Positions 46,834 through 57,705 of a stretch of DNA of 64,000 nt are shown here, piece by piece. The notes under the pieces were generated by a model. That model saw only the letters and a program-made list of their open reading frames with translations, was not told where the DNA came from and ran no database searches. The stretch covers positions 7,915,863 to 7,979,862 of the forward strand of contig NC_079205.1 in the NCBI RefSeq assembly GCF_026745355.1, written 5' to 3'. The stretch's first letter is position 1. Every line of letters starts with the position of its first letter. This DNA is from Beta vulgaris subsp. vulgaris. Lineage: Eukaryota > Streptophyta > Magnoliopsida > Caryophyllales > Amaranthaceae. The position numbers were made by a program, and so were the translations under genes.

Positions 46834-47706
46834 TAGTGGCGATTCAGGAATTGAGTCGTGTGGGTTCAAGGTTGTTCGAACATAAATTCTAAATTACAAC
46901 ATATTACTATCTAGAGTTACATTTTTTTAAAAGGAAAACTTTCAACAATTATACTTAGCGGAGCTTACATTATAAAAAAAAACTATATATATCTATGATA
47001 CGAAACATGAAAAAATGAAATATTAACAAGTAGCACAAATGTGAAATATAAAATGACTAATTAAGAACAAGACAAGACAAGTAATAAGATATTTGCGTTT
47101 TCGAAGATATTGAGCTCTACCAAGAATTTTGTTTAGAAGTGACGCGTAAAAATTTAATATTTGCACTTTTAGTTTATAAAATGCACATGTAAAATTTGCA
47201 AAAATATATAATACTAACCCTTCACATTTTAACACACTTCTAATTGCAAATCATATAAATATATGAGCAGTGAATCGAGTGGTACACATAGTGAATGTTT
47301 GACTAATTTTACTTACTACATTACTAAGTACTCAACTTGCACGTATAGTATAACATTAATCCTCAAACCAAGTTTTATTTCTTAACAAAGTGAATTTTTG
47401 ACTAGTGATCAACCAAGTATTAAAACATAAGACAAAGGGATGGAAAAAAAGTAAAAGAATGACAAATGAAATAATAAAACTTGCTCTGAGGAGTGGTATC
47501 GAACCCGCGACCCCGCACACAAGCGCTCACCCTAACAGGCTTGCACGCACAATTTGCCACTGGGCCAAATGGGTATATCTGTCAAACATATGCGTGTTTT
47601 TTTTTGTATATATCTCTTATTTAGTTTCCAATTTCTCCCAGATTTTCTTTCGGATCCGCGTGGGTTCAGTTGAACCCAACGAACCCACGCTGGATCCGCA
47701 ACTGCC
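46834..47706. mobile_element. Nested non-autonomous hAT-like element
   Basis: Left end TAGTGGCGATTCAGGAATTG and right end (inverted) CAGTTGCGGATCCAGCGTGG share the CAGTGGCGGATCCAG terminus of the hAT element at 53776-57104. Subterminal GTGTGGGTTCAA / GGGTTCAGTTGAACCC repeats are present. No transposase. The flanking 8-bp sites are too diverged to call a duplication. Confidence 0.65.
47485..47572 (-). repeat. tRNA-like (SINE-type) segment
   Basis: On the minus strand a TGGCCCAGTGGCAAATTG stretch resembles an A box, and GGTCGCGGGTTCGATACC, a good B box, follows about 50 bp later. It cannot fold as a normal tRNA, so it is a tRNA-derived SINE-like fragment inside the nested element. Confidence 0.45.
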
Positions 47707-48607
47707 CCTGAAGTTTCACGAAATGCACCAACTACCAAGCACCCTTGTTGTTTCGGAAATGCACTAGATGCCCTTGTGATTTACGCAAATGCACCAAATA
47801 CCCTTAATGACCAACGGTGTTAAGTTTTTGTTAACTTTATTTACCATTTTACCATTATAAACCCCTAACTCTGAACCTTAACCATGAAATCTAACCCTAT
47901 ACCTTAACCCTAATATTAACCCCCTAAACCTCCCCCACCCCAGCACCAGCCCTCCTTCGCCACCCTCCGTAACAACCCTCCTTCACCCACCACCCCAGTC
48001 CCCAGTAACCCCCTCCTCCTCCACCCCCATTGCAGCCCCCCTCCACCCCCACCCCACCCTCACCCCCGCATTAGCCCCCATCCCCCACCCCCGTCGAATC
48101 CCCCCTTCCCCGTCAAAAATACACCATCAAACCCCCTATTCTAGGTTAGGATTTGAAGTTAGAGGGTTAGTGTAAGGGTAGGGTTAGAAGTTTGGGTTTA
48201 ATTAGGGGTAGATGGGTTAATCAACCCTAAAAGCTAACGAAAACTTAACACCGTTAACCAGTAAGGGTACTTGGTGCATTGTATGCAAATCACAAGGGCA
48301 ACTGGTGCATTTTCAAAACAACGAGGGTACGTGGTACATTTCGTGAAACCACATAAATACCTAGTGAAAAAACCGTTATTATTATGATCCACACTTTTGT
48401 AATTACATTTCAAATATAGCAATCATCAACTAGTAAAATACAATGAGGCACAATACAAATAGTACACGTATTATAGAATAGAAGATTTAAACTTCTGATA
48501 ACGTTAATTTACTCTAAAATTTCTCTTTTTCTTTATTAAATTCCATTACTATCTATATTATTAAGGTCATATTTTTCTATAAAATTATATTAAAGATTAT
48601 TATCATT

Positions 48608-49060
48608 TTTTTTTTTTTACAACAAGTACAAACATGTTTAAGTTATATGAAATTACCTAATCTGGCTGCTGTAGCTAATGCATGAGCAGGGGCCACTACA
48701 TCTCTACCTACATAATGAATATTACAAAACAAAAATTTACTACGCAAAGCCTGTATATCATGTGCGATAGATGCAACTTCGAAAGGGTATTGACGTTTGT
48801 GAAGGGCTTGAACGAGAACTCTGTTATCTGAGTAAATGCGAACTCGGTTAACACCATGAGCGTATGCTTCACGTAACCCTCGGAGAACTGCATGAGCTTC
48901 CGTTTGCAGGGAAGACAAAGAGATTACTACATCATTTCCTTCAAATATTTTTGAATTGTCCAAGAGGGCTGACCATCCAATTCCCGCTCGTGGATGCTTT
49001 TGCTTATGCCTTTCCAAGCTCCATCAACCTTAACTATACATTCGTCAAAAGAAGAATTAA
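48608..49060 (-). pseudogene. LINE 3' end with RNase H domain
   Basis: The frame at 48643-49017 encodes an RNase H domain of the plant LINE type (GIGWSALLD, LQTEAHAVLRGLREA, IYSDNRVLVQAL, APAHALATAARLG). The usual preceding VDGAWK motif lies in another frame near 49020, so there is a frameshift. A T-run (48609-48622) on the plus strand marks the poly(A) tail. Severely 5'-truncated and dead. Confidence 0.85.
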
Positions 49061-49084
49061 GCTGAGAGACGTGACATCTATCTA

Positions 49085-50298
49085 AACTTGAGTTATCGGA
49101 AAAATTTTAAACTTCCCTAAATTAAATAACAATAATTAGTTGCTAAAATTTTTCTTTAATAATAAGTTATGTTAGATGATTTCATTAGTTAAAGGAAGGA
49201 AACAAATAACAAATTAATTACTAAACAAATTGATGGCATAAAAAGGAAAAGAAAAAGAGAAAAGAAAAAAAAAAGAAAAAAAAAAAGGAAGAATTTGAGA
49301 AACAGAAAACGTGAGTTTTCTTCCCCTTTGCTCCGTCTCAGTTTTCTTCAAAACCCACCCATGGATTTCTAAATCAAAAATGGGTTATTGAACACAAACA
49401 AACTTATTTGCAAAGAAAATTCATTTATCAAACCAAATTACCCAATAACCCATTGTATCCATTCAATTTCATCAATCGAATTGGGCAAAAATTAGAACTC
49501 AACAATGGCTATAAAAAGCCATGTTCATTCCCTCAAACCACCATCCACTAATCACAAACAAATTCACTCAAGCCTCCTGAGATTATCGCCGGAAAACACC
49601 CCAACCGCCACCTAAACCACCTTCAAATTCTCTGTTTTTCGCAACTCTCTCTCACTCCTCTGTTTTCGTTCAGCCACCGCAACACCACCACCCTCCACCG
49701 ACGACCTCCTGTGCGTCACCCACCGCGGCGCCGACCCAGCCCGTATGCCCTTCTCCGTCGCCCGTATCACCTCTCTCTCGTCCTCATCTCTCTCTCGCTC
49801 AGCTCCTCTCTGCTCTCGCCCAGCTCTTTCTCTCTCCTCTGCTTGCTGCGCGCACCGCCAGACCGCCGCTACAGCACCGACGAACCCGAGCCCAGAGTCG
49901 CCGGAGTTTTGCGCCTTTCGCCGCTGTCGCCGGAGCCTCGTCCGTCCTCCCTTGCTCTCTGGTTCAACGTCTGCTCAATTGGAGAAGAGATTAAAAAGGA
50001 AGAGATATTACAAGCCTTCCCCTACGTCCGATCAAGGTTGTTAAGCAGGATTCCAGGTAACGTCTACTGCTAACACCCGCACTCCCCTTCCAACTACGTT
50101 TTATGGTGATTTTATATAATGTTTATGCTATGTTTTATATGGTGTGCGGGATATGAAATGTTTTGTAAATGATTTGATGACGTTATGAAATGACTTTAAT
50201 ATGATTTCTGAAAACCACTCAAAAGAAACGAAACATGATAAATGAAAGTGAAAGATGGTGAATGACAGTACTATGTTCTCTGGACCGTGCATGTGTCA
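49085..50298. other. Unassigned segment, possible retroelement leader
   Basis: Unlike its AT-rich surroundings, 49560-50040 is C/T-rich and encodes long Ser/Pro/Arg frames in two registers (49711-50073; 49745-50044) with no domain. Such sequence is common in LTRs and 5' leaders of plant retroelements and in GC-rich UTRs. A short 36-codon frame at 49505 is not convincing. Confidence 0.35.
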
Positions 50299-50690
50299 TT
50301 CTGTTATCTGGCGGCAACGCCACCTTCTGATGGGGGACAACGTCCTCGGTGGCACCCGCATTATGGCATTATATGCCACCTTCTGATGGGGGATGAATAT
50401 CCTCGGTGGCTTTGCCTTCTGTTACGATGTATGGCATTATATGCCACCTTCTGATGGGGGATGAATATCCTCGGTGGCTTTGCCTTCTGTTATGATGTCT
50501 GGCATTATATGCCACCTTCTGATGGGGATGAATATCCTCGGTGGCTTTGCCTTCTGTTACGATGTCTGGCATTATATGCCACCTTCTAATGGGGGATGAA
50601 TATCCTCGGTGGCTTTGCCTTCTGTTATGATCTATGATGTTATATGTCACCTTCTGACGGGAGATGAATATCCTCGGTGGTTATGCCTTT
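50299..50690. repeat. 68-bp tandem array, about 5.5 units
   Basis: The unit starting GGCATTATATGCCACCTTCT recurs at 50365, 50433, 50501, 50568 and (degenerate) 50636, with a partial unit from about 50310. The period is 68 bp (67 once), so it is not codon-preserving. The common core is ggatgaatatcctcggtggc. The minus-strand frame of repetitive His/Arg peptides here is an artefact. Confidence 0.92.
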
Positions 50691-51008
50691 CTGTACTCGC
50701 CAAAGTAACCAAAGAAAGTTTTCTGATAATGAAATGTGATAATGGAGATAATATGAACGAAAATGACTTTTAAATTCCTGATTCGAAGTGTATGTTTACG
50801 AAATGATTCTTACTATATTCTCTTCTCCCTGTTTGCAAATAAAATGAATTGAAATGAATTTACGTTGTTAGAGTAGTACGTTACTGAGCCTCGGCTCATG
50901 ACGTTTTGTTTTTCTGTTTTAGGTATGCATATGAAGATGGGATGACGTAGCAGTGAGGATTAAATTACGTTAATTCATGCGACTATGACGGTTATGTAAT
51001 CCAAGTTT

Positions 51009-51755
51009 ATGATCACTAAATTTCGACAGGTGAAGGATCTTCTGAACACACAACAAAAAACATGGAATTCTTCGCTAATCTGGAAATGTTTCAACTCTGA
51101 CACTGCCATGAAGATATTAGCCACTCATATACCGGCAGAAGACCTGCATGACAGATTTGTTTGGAGCGAATCAAAATCGGGTGTACCCAAGGTCAAGGAT
51201 ATTTATGCATTCTACCTGACCGACAAAGGAGAATTGAATATCACGCAGGAAAACAGACAATTCTGGAACAAACTTTGGGCCTCCGATCTCATACCAAAAT
51301 GGAAGTTCTTCACATGGAGACTACTGAATAAGGCTCTGGCTACTAGCTCCAATCTCCTAAAAAGAAACATTCCGATACAAGAGATGTGCTTTCTATGTAA
51401 GCAAGATAAAGAGAATGAGAGTCACTTATTCAGAGATTGCAATATATCAAGGCGTGTATGGGCAAGCTCGCTTTTGGGAATAAGAATATGCCCCATGACT
51501 GTCATATCTGTTGAAGAATGGATTAAGAACTTTCTCAAGCTATTCTGGAAGGAGGATGGCGTCAAGTCAACACGGGTATCAGAGTTCATAGCAACCCTAT
51601 GGGCTATATGGATGCATAGGAATAACGTCATCTTCATGAGTGAAGAGGTGAATCCGGTCGCAATTATGAACTTAAGAATAGCTCTTCTCAAGGAGATTAG
51701 AGAGAGTAGCAAATTCCGAGATAGAAAGATTATTATCATTACTATCATTAATTAG
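51009..51755 (+). pseudogene. LINE ORF2 fragment (zf-RVT region)
   Basis: 248-codon frame homologous to residues 500-750 of the LINE protein at 19307: FVWSESKSGVPKVKD, FWNKLWASDLIPKWKFFTWR, CFLCKQDKENESHLFRDC (zinc-binding), EWIKNFLKLF, FIATLWAIWMHRNNVIF. RT and RNase H are absent, so it is an internal fragment. It is interrupted at its 3' side by the SINE insertion. Confidence 0.88.
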
Positions 51756-51985
51756 TATCACCAAGGATAGGAGTTAGCTCAAGTGGGTAGCGCGCTCCCC
51801 CTTGGCCCCTGAGGTCGAGGGTTTGATTCTTACCCCCAACATTATGTTGGGGTATTTCCTTTGCATGCTATGCATGCCTTACCGACCAATGTGTTGGTGT
51901 TTCCTACAGGCTAGTAGCCTTGTAGGGATTAGCCCTTAGGTTGACTTAATTTCCTAATAAATAAAAAAAATTAATTAGTATCACC
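51747..51985 (+). mobile_element. tRNA-derived SINE with 16-bp target duplications
   Basis: Body 51763-51969 is flanked by ATTAATTAGTATCACC at 51747-51762 and 51970-51985, perfect copies. Box A (TAGCTCAAGTGGG) and box B (GTCGAGGGTTTGATTC) of the RNA polymerase III promoter are near the 5' end. The tail is A-rich (aataaataaaaaaa). About 207 bp. It resembles known plant SINEs of the Au/Amaranthaceae kind in layout; the exact family is not determined. Confidence 0.92.
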
Positions 51986-52364
51986 TATCAAACCAAGAGA
52001 TTCTAATAATTTGCCACCTCCACATAAATAAGTGTTCTAAAAGAGTAAAAGCCACTATATCACGTGGCAACACATGGGTTTGGCTTTGCTCGGTTGCTCC
52101 TCGTGAATCATGAATATGGCTCTATTATTACTAACACTACATGACTAATTCTAAAAAACAGACACGTTCATGTACACCAAATTTGTTTGCATTACTCATC
52201 TCGCTCCCAATCAATCTCTACGTAAAAGCTCAAACCCTCATATATATATTAACTCGCATCTGTTATATTTCTGTACATTAATCAATCATATATCATTCAA
52301 CATTTTAGAACAAAATCACTCTCATTTTTCACTCCCATCAGATAATTTGAAGTTCAAAATAAAG

Positions 52365-52634
52365 ATGAACATCACAAAAACTTGGGTATTAGCAGCAAGA
52401 ATTGCAGCAGTTGAAGCTTCAAGATTAGATCAAAGGTTTTCAAGGTGGAATTACCCAATTAGGTCTCTTCAACAACATGTTGTGAACAACATTAGATCAT
52501 ATTCTCATGCTAAAAGAGTCTCGTCGTCTGCCTCAAGCATGATTATATCCAATAAAATTATGGATGAAAAGTTAAAACAATCTGAAGAATCTGTTAAGAA
52601 TGTTATATTTTTGAATTGTTGGACACCTAGCTAA
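52365..52634 (+). CDS. Wound-induced polypeptide family protein (DUF3774)
   Basis: 89-aa single-exon protein. The open frame extends upstream to 52170, but family alignment fixes the start at the ATG at 52365 ([18 protein letters not shown]). Conserved core [23 protein letters not shown] is split here as [12 protein letters not shown] and [11 protein letters not shown]; the C-terminus [17 protein letters not shown] is slightly diverged (IF for MY). A TATATATAT stretch at about 52238-52248 may be its TATA box. It is closest to the minus-strand copy at 38144 (both MN-TKTWV), so these two arose after the split from 41101. Confidence 0.92.
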   Translation: MNITKTWVLAARIAAVEASRLDQRFSRWNYPIRSLQQHVVNNIRSYSHAKRVSSSASSMIISNKIMDEKLKQSEESVKNVIFLNCWTPS

Positions 52635-52757
52635 AGAGTCTCTATAATTTCTGAATATTTTTTTTTTATGATTATGGATGTACGTACAATGACTACAATC
52701 TACTGATTACTGGAAAAACTTTATAATTATTAATATATTGTGTGATTTTTCCGTAAC

Positions 52758-52826
52758 AGATTATTCGTTTTTGGCAGTAAGTAGTATATAATTCATCATT
52801 TATATTTGATTAATTTAGGAATTCAA
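52758..52826 (+). repeat. Relic of the coiled-coil gene upstream block
   Basis: TTATTCGTTTTTGGCAGTAAG matches TTATTCATTTCTGGCAGTAAG upstream of coiled-coil gene 1, and 'attcatcatttatatttgattaatttaggaatt' aligns with its continuation. No coiled-coil gene follows; AT-rich DNA replaces it. Confidence 0.7.
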
Positions 52827-52829
52827 TTA

Positions 52830-53600
52830 TTTTGAAACTCCATATATGGCTCTGTTTGGCATTATTAGCTGAAAATAAACTGAAACTGATAAATTAACTG
52901 AAACTGATAAGATAAAGCTAAAACTGATAAGGTGCTAGAACTAATAAGGTAATTGATTAGTTTAACTATTTGGCAAAATTAGTTGATTAAGTTGATAAAT
53001 TATTTTAGCAAAATTAGTTGTTGTCAAAGTTTTGGAAAAACCTTTCAAAATTTCAGTCACCTGATTTTGAAAAGGAAAATTTTTTAACTTATTATTTAAT
53101 TCATTTTAGTCACTTGAAATTTTATTTTAGGTACTTCTCAAATACTACTAATCATTTTAGCACCTAAAATATGCTAATATCTTATTATTTAAGGTAACTA
53201 AAATGCTTCCCCAAACAGAGTCAATACATATCTAATTAGTTTTTAGGTCCGAGGTATACTCCAGGTACTTATATTTTTCATCTATTAATAATTAAAATTT
53301 TAAAATAATTACATCATATATCACTTGGTGTAGGTAAATATATCTAACTAATACTTAATAATAGGTCATAGCCTGGGGTCGATTCAAGATATCATTATAT
53401 TTTTTCCAAAAAATATGATGACCAATCTACTATTGATTTATTGCATACGCGATAAAATTCTAGTGCAAAGGAAAAGTTCGACATGGCACCTAAAAGCACA
53501 CCTGAAATATATATACGTAATCAAGGAATTGTGTTATAATTAACAATTTATTGCCACATTACTAATTACAATACATATTTATAATTTTGTAAAAATATGA
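52830..53600. other. AT-rich spacer
   Basis: Contains simple local repeats ('aaactgataa' several times near 52870-52950), otherwise nothing recognisable. Confidence 0.4.
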
Positions 53601-53607
53601 ATTACTT

Positions 53608-53712
53608 ATAGATGTTAGATGAGATGGTAAGTCTTTGAAAACCCTTACCTGAGGCCCGGGGTTCGATCCTAAGCTTTAGCATATATATTTTTTAAAATAG
53701 TGATCACCTGAC
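53608..53712 (+). repeat. SINE-like relic with B-box
   Basis: The segment 'agatgagatggtaagtc...' followed by CCCGGGGTTCGATCCTAAG gives a weak A box and a strong B box with T/A-rich tail. No flanking duplication was found. It does not form a full tRNA. Confidence 0.5.
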
Positions 53713-53767
53713 TTATTGTTGATTAATAAATACGTGGCAAAATTTTAATGACAGAAGGAGGGTGTCA

Positions 53768-56700
53768 CGTGGCGCCAGTGGCGGATCCAGGAATTTATGA
53801 ATAGTTGGTCACTACCGACTAGGTAGCACAGAAATGGCTACGGGCACGGGTTCGGATATGCGTATCCATATAAGATAATCCATGAATTAAAGAAAACTAC
53901 TTCAAATAAAATCAATTTATGACTAATAATAGTTCATATTCGATAAAATAGTACCTAAAAATAGTACTTATTACAACCAAATAGTACTTAGAAAATATTA
54001 CAATTGTTCTCGACGAGTTTTCATATTTTGATATCGATTTATAATATCATCCTTGCTAACCTTCAAAAACATTTCTTTCTCCACATAAGTAATCAAGCAA
54101 TCATTCAACATCTGATCTCCCATGCTATTACCGCAATTTATCTTTCACTTGCGTCATACTAGAAAATAATCTTTCTACACTTGCAGTTGCAACGGGAAGA
54201 ACCAACACCAATTTCAAAAGCAAGTAGACCCGATCATGAGTTTCGGACTTCCCCGTCTCAACAAGTTTCATTGAAAGCTCGTGAAGACTCTTTAAATTCC
54301 AAAATCTCTCATCTCCTCTAACATCAACAATAAAATTTTCAAGTGACCAATCAAAAAATATCATATCAGTACTTGAAAACTCATTGGGATAGAACTTGGC
54401 AAGCTGAATCAATTTTCTTTTGTCAAAAGAAGAAAAACGGTTAGTAGGATTAAAGCAAGACATACATATAAGTAGTTCCTTACTTATCTCCGGAAACCGA
54501 TTCTCAAGTTCTTGCAATTGAAGGTCAATGACACTTAAGAAAACTTCAACTCGAAATGATGAAGATTTGTTAACTTGTGGGCTCTTACCTCTAAACATTC
54601 TTCTCCCCGGAACATGATATTTCTCCTCCATGTTTGGAATCTCGATGTCATATTTAGACATAAAAGAAGTGACTTTTTCCATATGAGAATCCCATCCTTC
54701 ATCTCTCATCTTTTGTAGATTGATCTTGGTTACATCAACCATGGCCATAGCATTTACAATGTCTTGATCACGTTTTTGCAAAGCCACATTCAATGCATTT
54801 GTGATGCCAAATATAGAAACCATCAAGTGTGTCACAGACACAAAATCAAATGACATTAACAAGTGTGTAAGAGCTTGTGCTTTATTTGAATCAATTGCAT
54901 CAGAAACTTCACCAATTTTATCAAGTGACTCAAGAATTGAAGGATACAAATCAAACACATTCAAAATTGTTTTAAAGTGGGACCTCTGCCTAAGCCACGT
55001 TCTTGATTTAAACCCGTTCCCGATTCAAGTTCACCTGAGGATAGTGCTTCCACAACTCGTTGAGCTTGTTTCTCTCGAAGAAATTCTTTCCTTTTAGGTG
55101 AACCACCCACCATTCATATCTTCAAGTATTGCTTTCGTTGTCTCTTTTGCACAAGCATTAATGATATCTTTTTGGACAACAGGAGAAGTGAGTTGACAAT
55201 TGCCAGGTGCCAATTTGAAAACAACTTTGGAATACTCAGGATCATGTTGTGAAAAAAGAGTAAGTAATGAAACAAAATTACCTCTACTCAATGAACTTTC
55301 TTTTTCATCATGACCCCGAAAAGGCAACCCTTGGAGTAAAAGCCACCTGATAGTTTCAACAGAAGCTTCTAATCGCGTTCGATAAGCACTCATGGTTTCT
55401 TTTGTTTGTTTTGATAAACCAGTAATAATGCTACTCTTTTGGTTCTTGAAAAGTTCCATAGCAATCATAGCATTACTATGAACACTCTTATGACTACCAA
55501 CATGCTTTTTTATTACATCCAATCTATTCCAATACTTAAAACCATTGGTAGTAAAAGCATCTCTTCCAACCGAATTGTCCTCCTTGAATAAATAGCAAGC
55601 AAAACAAAATGCAGCATCCTTTTCAACACTATATTCTAGCCAAGGCCAAGTGTCAAACCAATCCACATTAAATCGACGATTTTTCGGCCCGATAAGTGTT
55701 TGAGGAAACACAAAATTTTTAGGTTGGCAAGGTTTTCTATCAAGGTATGTTCTTCTTACTATGCTTTTATCATCAGGATGAAAATCACTCATCTTTCTCC
55801 TTTTCCAGGATCTTGTGGAAGATTAGCAATTTCAAATTCGCTCAATCTGAGAATAAGATGGGTTTTGGAATTGTGTGATGGAGAAGAATGTTGTTCACTT
55901 TGTTGATGAGAAGGATTTTGTTTATTTAGTTGAGATGGAGGAGGAAGATTTTGTTCATTTTCTTGAGGTGGTGAAAGATTTGGAGGAGAAGGTGGAGGAG
56001 ATGGAGGAGGAGAAGGTGGAGGAGATGGAGGAGGAGAAGGTGGAGGTGGATTTTGAGTTGGCGTTCTTTTAACAAAAAAACTTGAAATATCCTTCGTTTT
56101 TTTCCTTTTCATTCTGAAAATTAAATTAATACTTTGAATGAGATTAAATAAGTCGATTGAAAAAGCCAACACAATACAATCAAGCAAATGATTTCTAAAA
56201 CATTCTAATTCCTATCCTTAGTAACATATTTCATAAATCACAAATTCACATCAATTTCCAAATCTAATTTCCAAATCACAACACAATCGTAATGGCATCC
56301 TAATCTAATTTCCAAATCACAACACAATCAAGAATGATTCAATCAAGAATGAAATCAAATTGACAAAAATTCACAAATAAACATTAATTTTCAGCAACAA
56401 TGATTCATGAAGAATAATCAGCAACAATTTACAACCCAACAATGATTCATGAAGAATAATTCAACAATTTTCAAGAATGATTCAATTAAGAAGGTTGAAT
56501 TAGAACTTTAGAAGAAATGAAGAATACCTGAAGTTTCTGCCTGCTGCTGCCGCCGCCTGCCGCCCTCTGTTGGTGTGTAATGTGTAAATGTGTTGGTCTG
56601 TTGCAATTCGCAAAACAAAGACACAAATCAGATTTTTTTGAGACAAAAAAAACCCTAACAAAATCAAAACAACAAAATCAAAATGCTAACAAAATCAAGC

Positions 56701-57112
56701 AAATAACAATTCACCGGAAAACTCACCGTGGTCTGTGCATCGGGCGGTCGCCGGTCGGCAAAGTTTTTGTGAGACTACACGATTAACACGAACACGACGC
56801 TGCTAGTCCTGCTACTCGACTTTGTTTTGTTAGGGACTTAGGGTTATCTGACTGAAGTGTGTCTGTGCGTGCGTCGGGCGGTCGGCAAAGTCACCGGAAA
56901 ACGACCGTGGTCCGTGCGGCTGCGGCGCTGCTACACTTAGGGTTTTTGAGATTTTGTTCGCGAAGGAGAAAGAGAGAGAAAAAGGAAGGGTTTTCTCTAT
57001 GCGCGTGTGAGAAGTGAAACGCTGCAAATGAAAAAAAAAAAAATTTTTAAAAAAATAATAGTTGGTCACGTGACCACACGTGACCAACAGTAGATCCGCC
57101 ACTGCGTGGCGC
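53768..57112 (-). mobile_element. Complete hAT element with 8-bp TSD, internally deleted
   Basis: Element 53776-57104 (3,329 bp) is flanked by the perfect 8-bp duplication CGTGGCGC (53768-53775; 57105-57112), the hAT signature. Ends are CAGTGGCGGATC with subterminal GTTGGTCAC repeats. It encodes a broken ZMYM1/TTF-type transposase on the minus strand. Clean duplications show one unexcised insertion. Confidence 0.95.
54128..56112 (-). pseudogene. hAT transposase (TTF / ZMYM1-like), frameshifted and deleted
   Basis: N-terminus from the ATG at 56112 (MKRKKTKDISSFF) with a Pro/Ser minisatellite (PPPSPPPSPPPS, about 55970-56050). A one-base loss in an A-run near 55800 moves into the frame at 55792. 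The TTF zinc-finger region follows (WFDTWPWLEYSVEKDAAFCF, YLFKED). At about 55095 the protein breaks off at GGWFT and resumes at REKQAQRVVEAL, so the central part including catalytic residues is deleted. The C-terminal hAT dimerisation domain (LVLVLPVATASVERLFSSM) ends in another frame break at 54128. It cannot be an active transposase. Confidence 0.9.
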
Positions 57113-57120
57113 ATAAACGT

Positions 57121-57122
57121 TG

Positions 57123-57172
<50 letters not shown>
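57121..57172. repeat. (TA)n microsatellite
   Basis: About 25 TA units immediately beside the hAT target site. Confidence 0.95.
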
Positions 57173-57175
<3 letters not shown>

Positions 57176-57389
57176 TTTTTTCATATTCAGATTCATAATA
57201 GTGTTTCTCAGTTTTAATAGGACTTATGACTATTTATTTGCCTAATAGTTACACAATTAACAATAATCATAATTATATAATAAGATATTCAAAGTGATTA
57301 ATGATCCTCAATACCCTAACTTTGAATTTTCTTTTTAAACATAATAAGAGTAAACACTTGCTTTACTCTAGTTTTTTTTTTTACAAACA

Positions 57390-57564
57390 TTATTAAAAGG
57401 GACGGTCTAATTTTGATATAAAAGTAGACCGAGTCACTAAATGGATTAAACTAGTCACCGAAAAAATTAACCTAGTAATTGTTGGATTAATTTTCTTTTT
57501 AATATTGAGTTTACCATTACCTAATTTTAATTTAAAAGTAGGCGGTCTTTTACAAGACGATTTT
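57390..57564. mobile_element. Small MITE, copy B (inverted relative to 565-735)
   Basis: Reads AAAAGGGACGGTCTAATTTT ... AAAGTAGGCGGTCTTTTACA, the reverse complement of copy A, including the interior 'ggattaaactagtcac'. Confidence 0.65.
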
Positions 57565-57705
57565 TTTTTCAACGGTACTTTTTTCTATATCTTCCATAAC
57601 AAGGCCAAGTACTCCCAATGCTCATTATCATTATACATTTTGTGAAGCCTTCTTTTTTTTTTTTTTTTTTAAGGTAACAAGCATTTTGTCTATCTTAAAG
57701 CCGTA

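Larger units (their letters stand above)
46799..48384. mobile_element. Mutator-like foldback element, copy 3, split by a nested insertion
   Basis: Element 46808-48375 is flanked by the perfect 9-bp duplication TTATTATTA (46799-46807; 48376-48384). Ends CGATTTTTTCACCAGG and CTAGTGAAAAAACCG match copies 1 and 2. The left arm is interrupted after about 25 bp by a nested hAT-like element (46834-47706) and resumes at 'gaagtttcacgaaatgcacc'. Inner C-rich and CCTAA-type tracts are as in the other copies. Confidence 0.85.

Noticed and set aside
49711..50073. Two overlapping Ser/Pro/Arg-rich frames
   Set aside because: Composition follows from C/T-rich DNA; no domain and no preference for one frame.
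50369..50650. Minus-strand frame with repeated His/Arg peptides
   Set aside because: It lies wholly within the 68-bp tandem array; the period is not a multiple of three, so the peptide repeats are incidental.
50300..50690. CRISPR-like array
   Set aside because: Contiguous tandem units without unique spacers in a plant nuclear genome.
51778..51845. Possible tRNA gene in the 51.8-kb region
   Set aside because: It is the head of a SINE with A-rich tail and 16-bp target duplications; no cloverleaf.
53640..53700. Possible tRNA gene because of a GGGTTCGATCC B box
   Set aside because: No acceptor stem or cloverleaf can be drawn; a SINE relic fits better.
55875..56072. Plus-strand Glu/Val-rich frame (EEKVEEMEEE repeats)
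   Set aside because: Antisense of the Pro/Ser minisatellite in the hAT transposase N-terminus.
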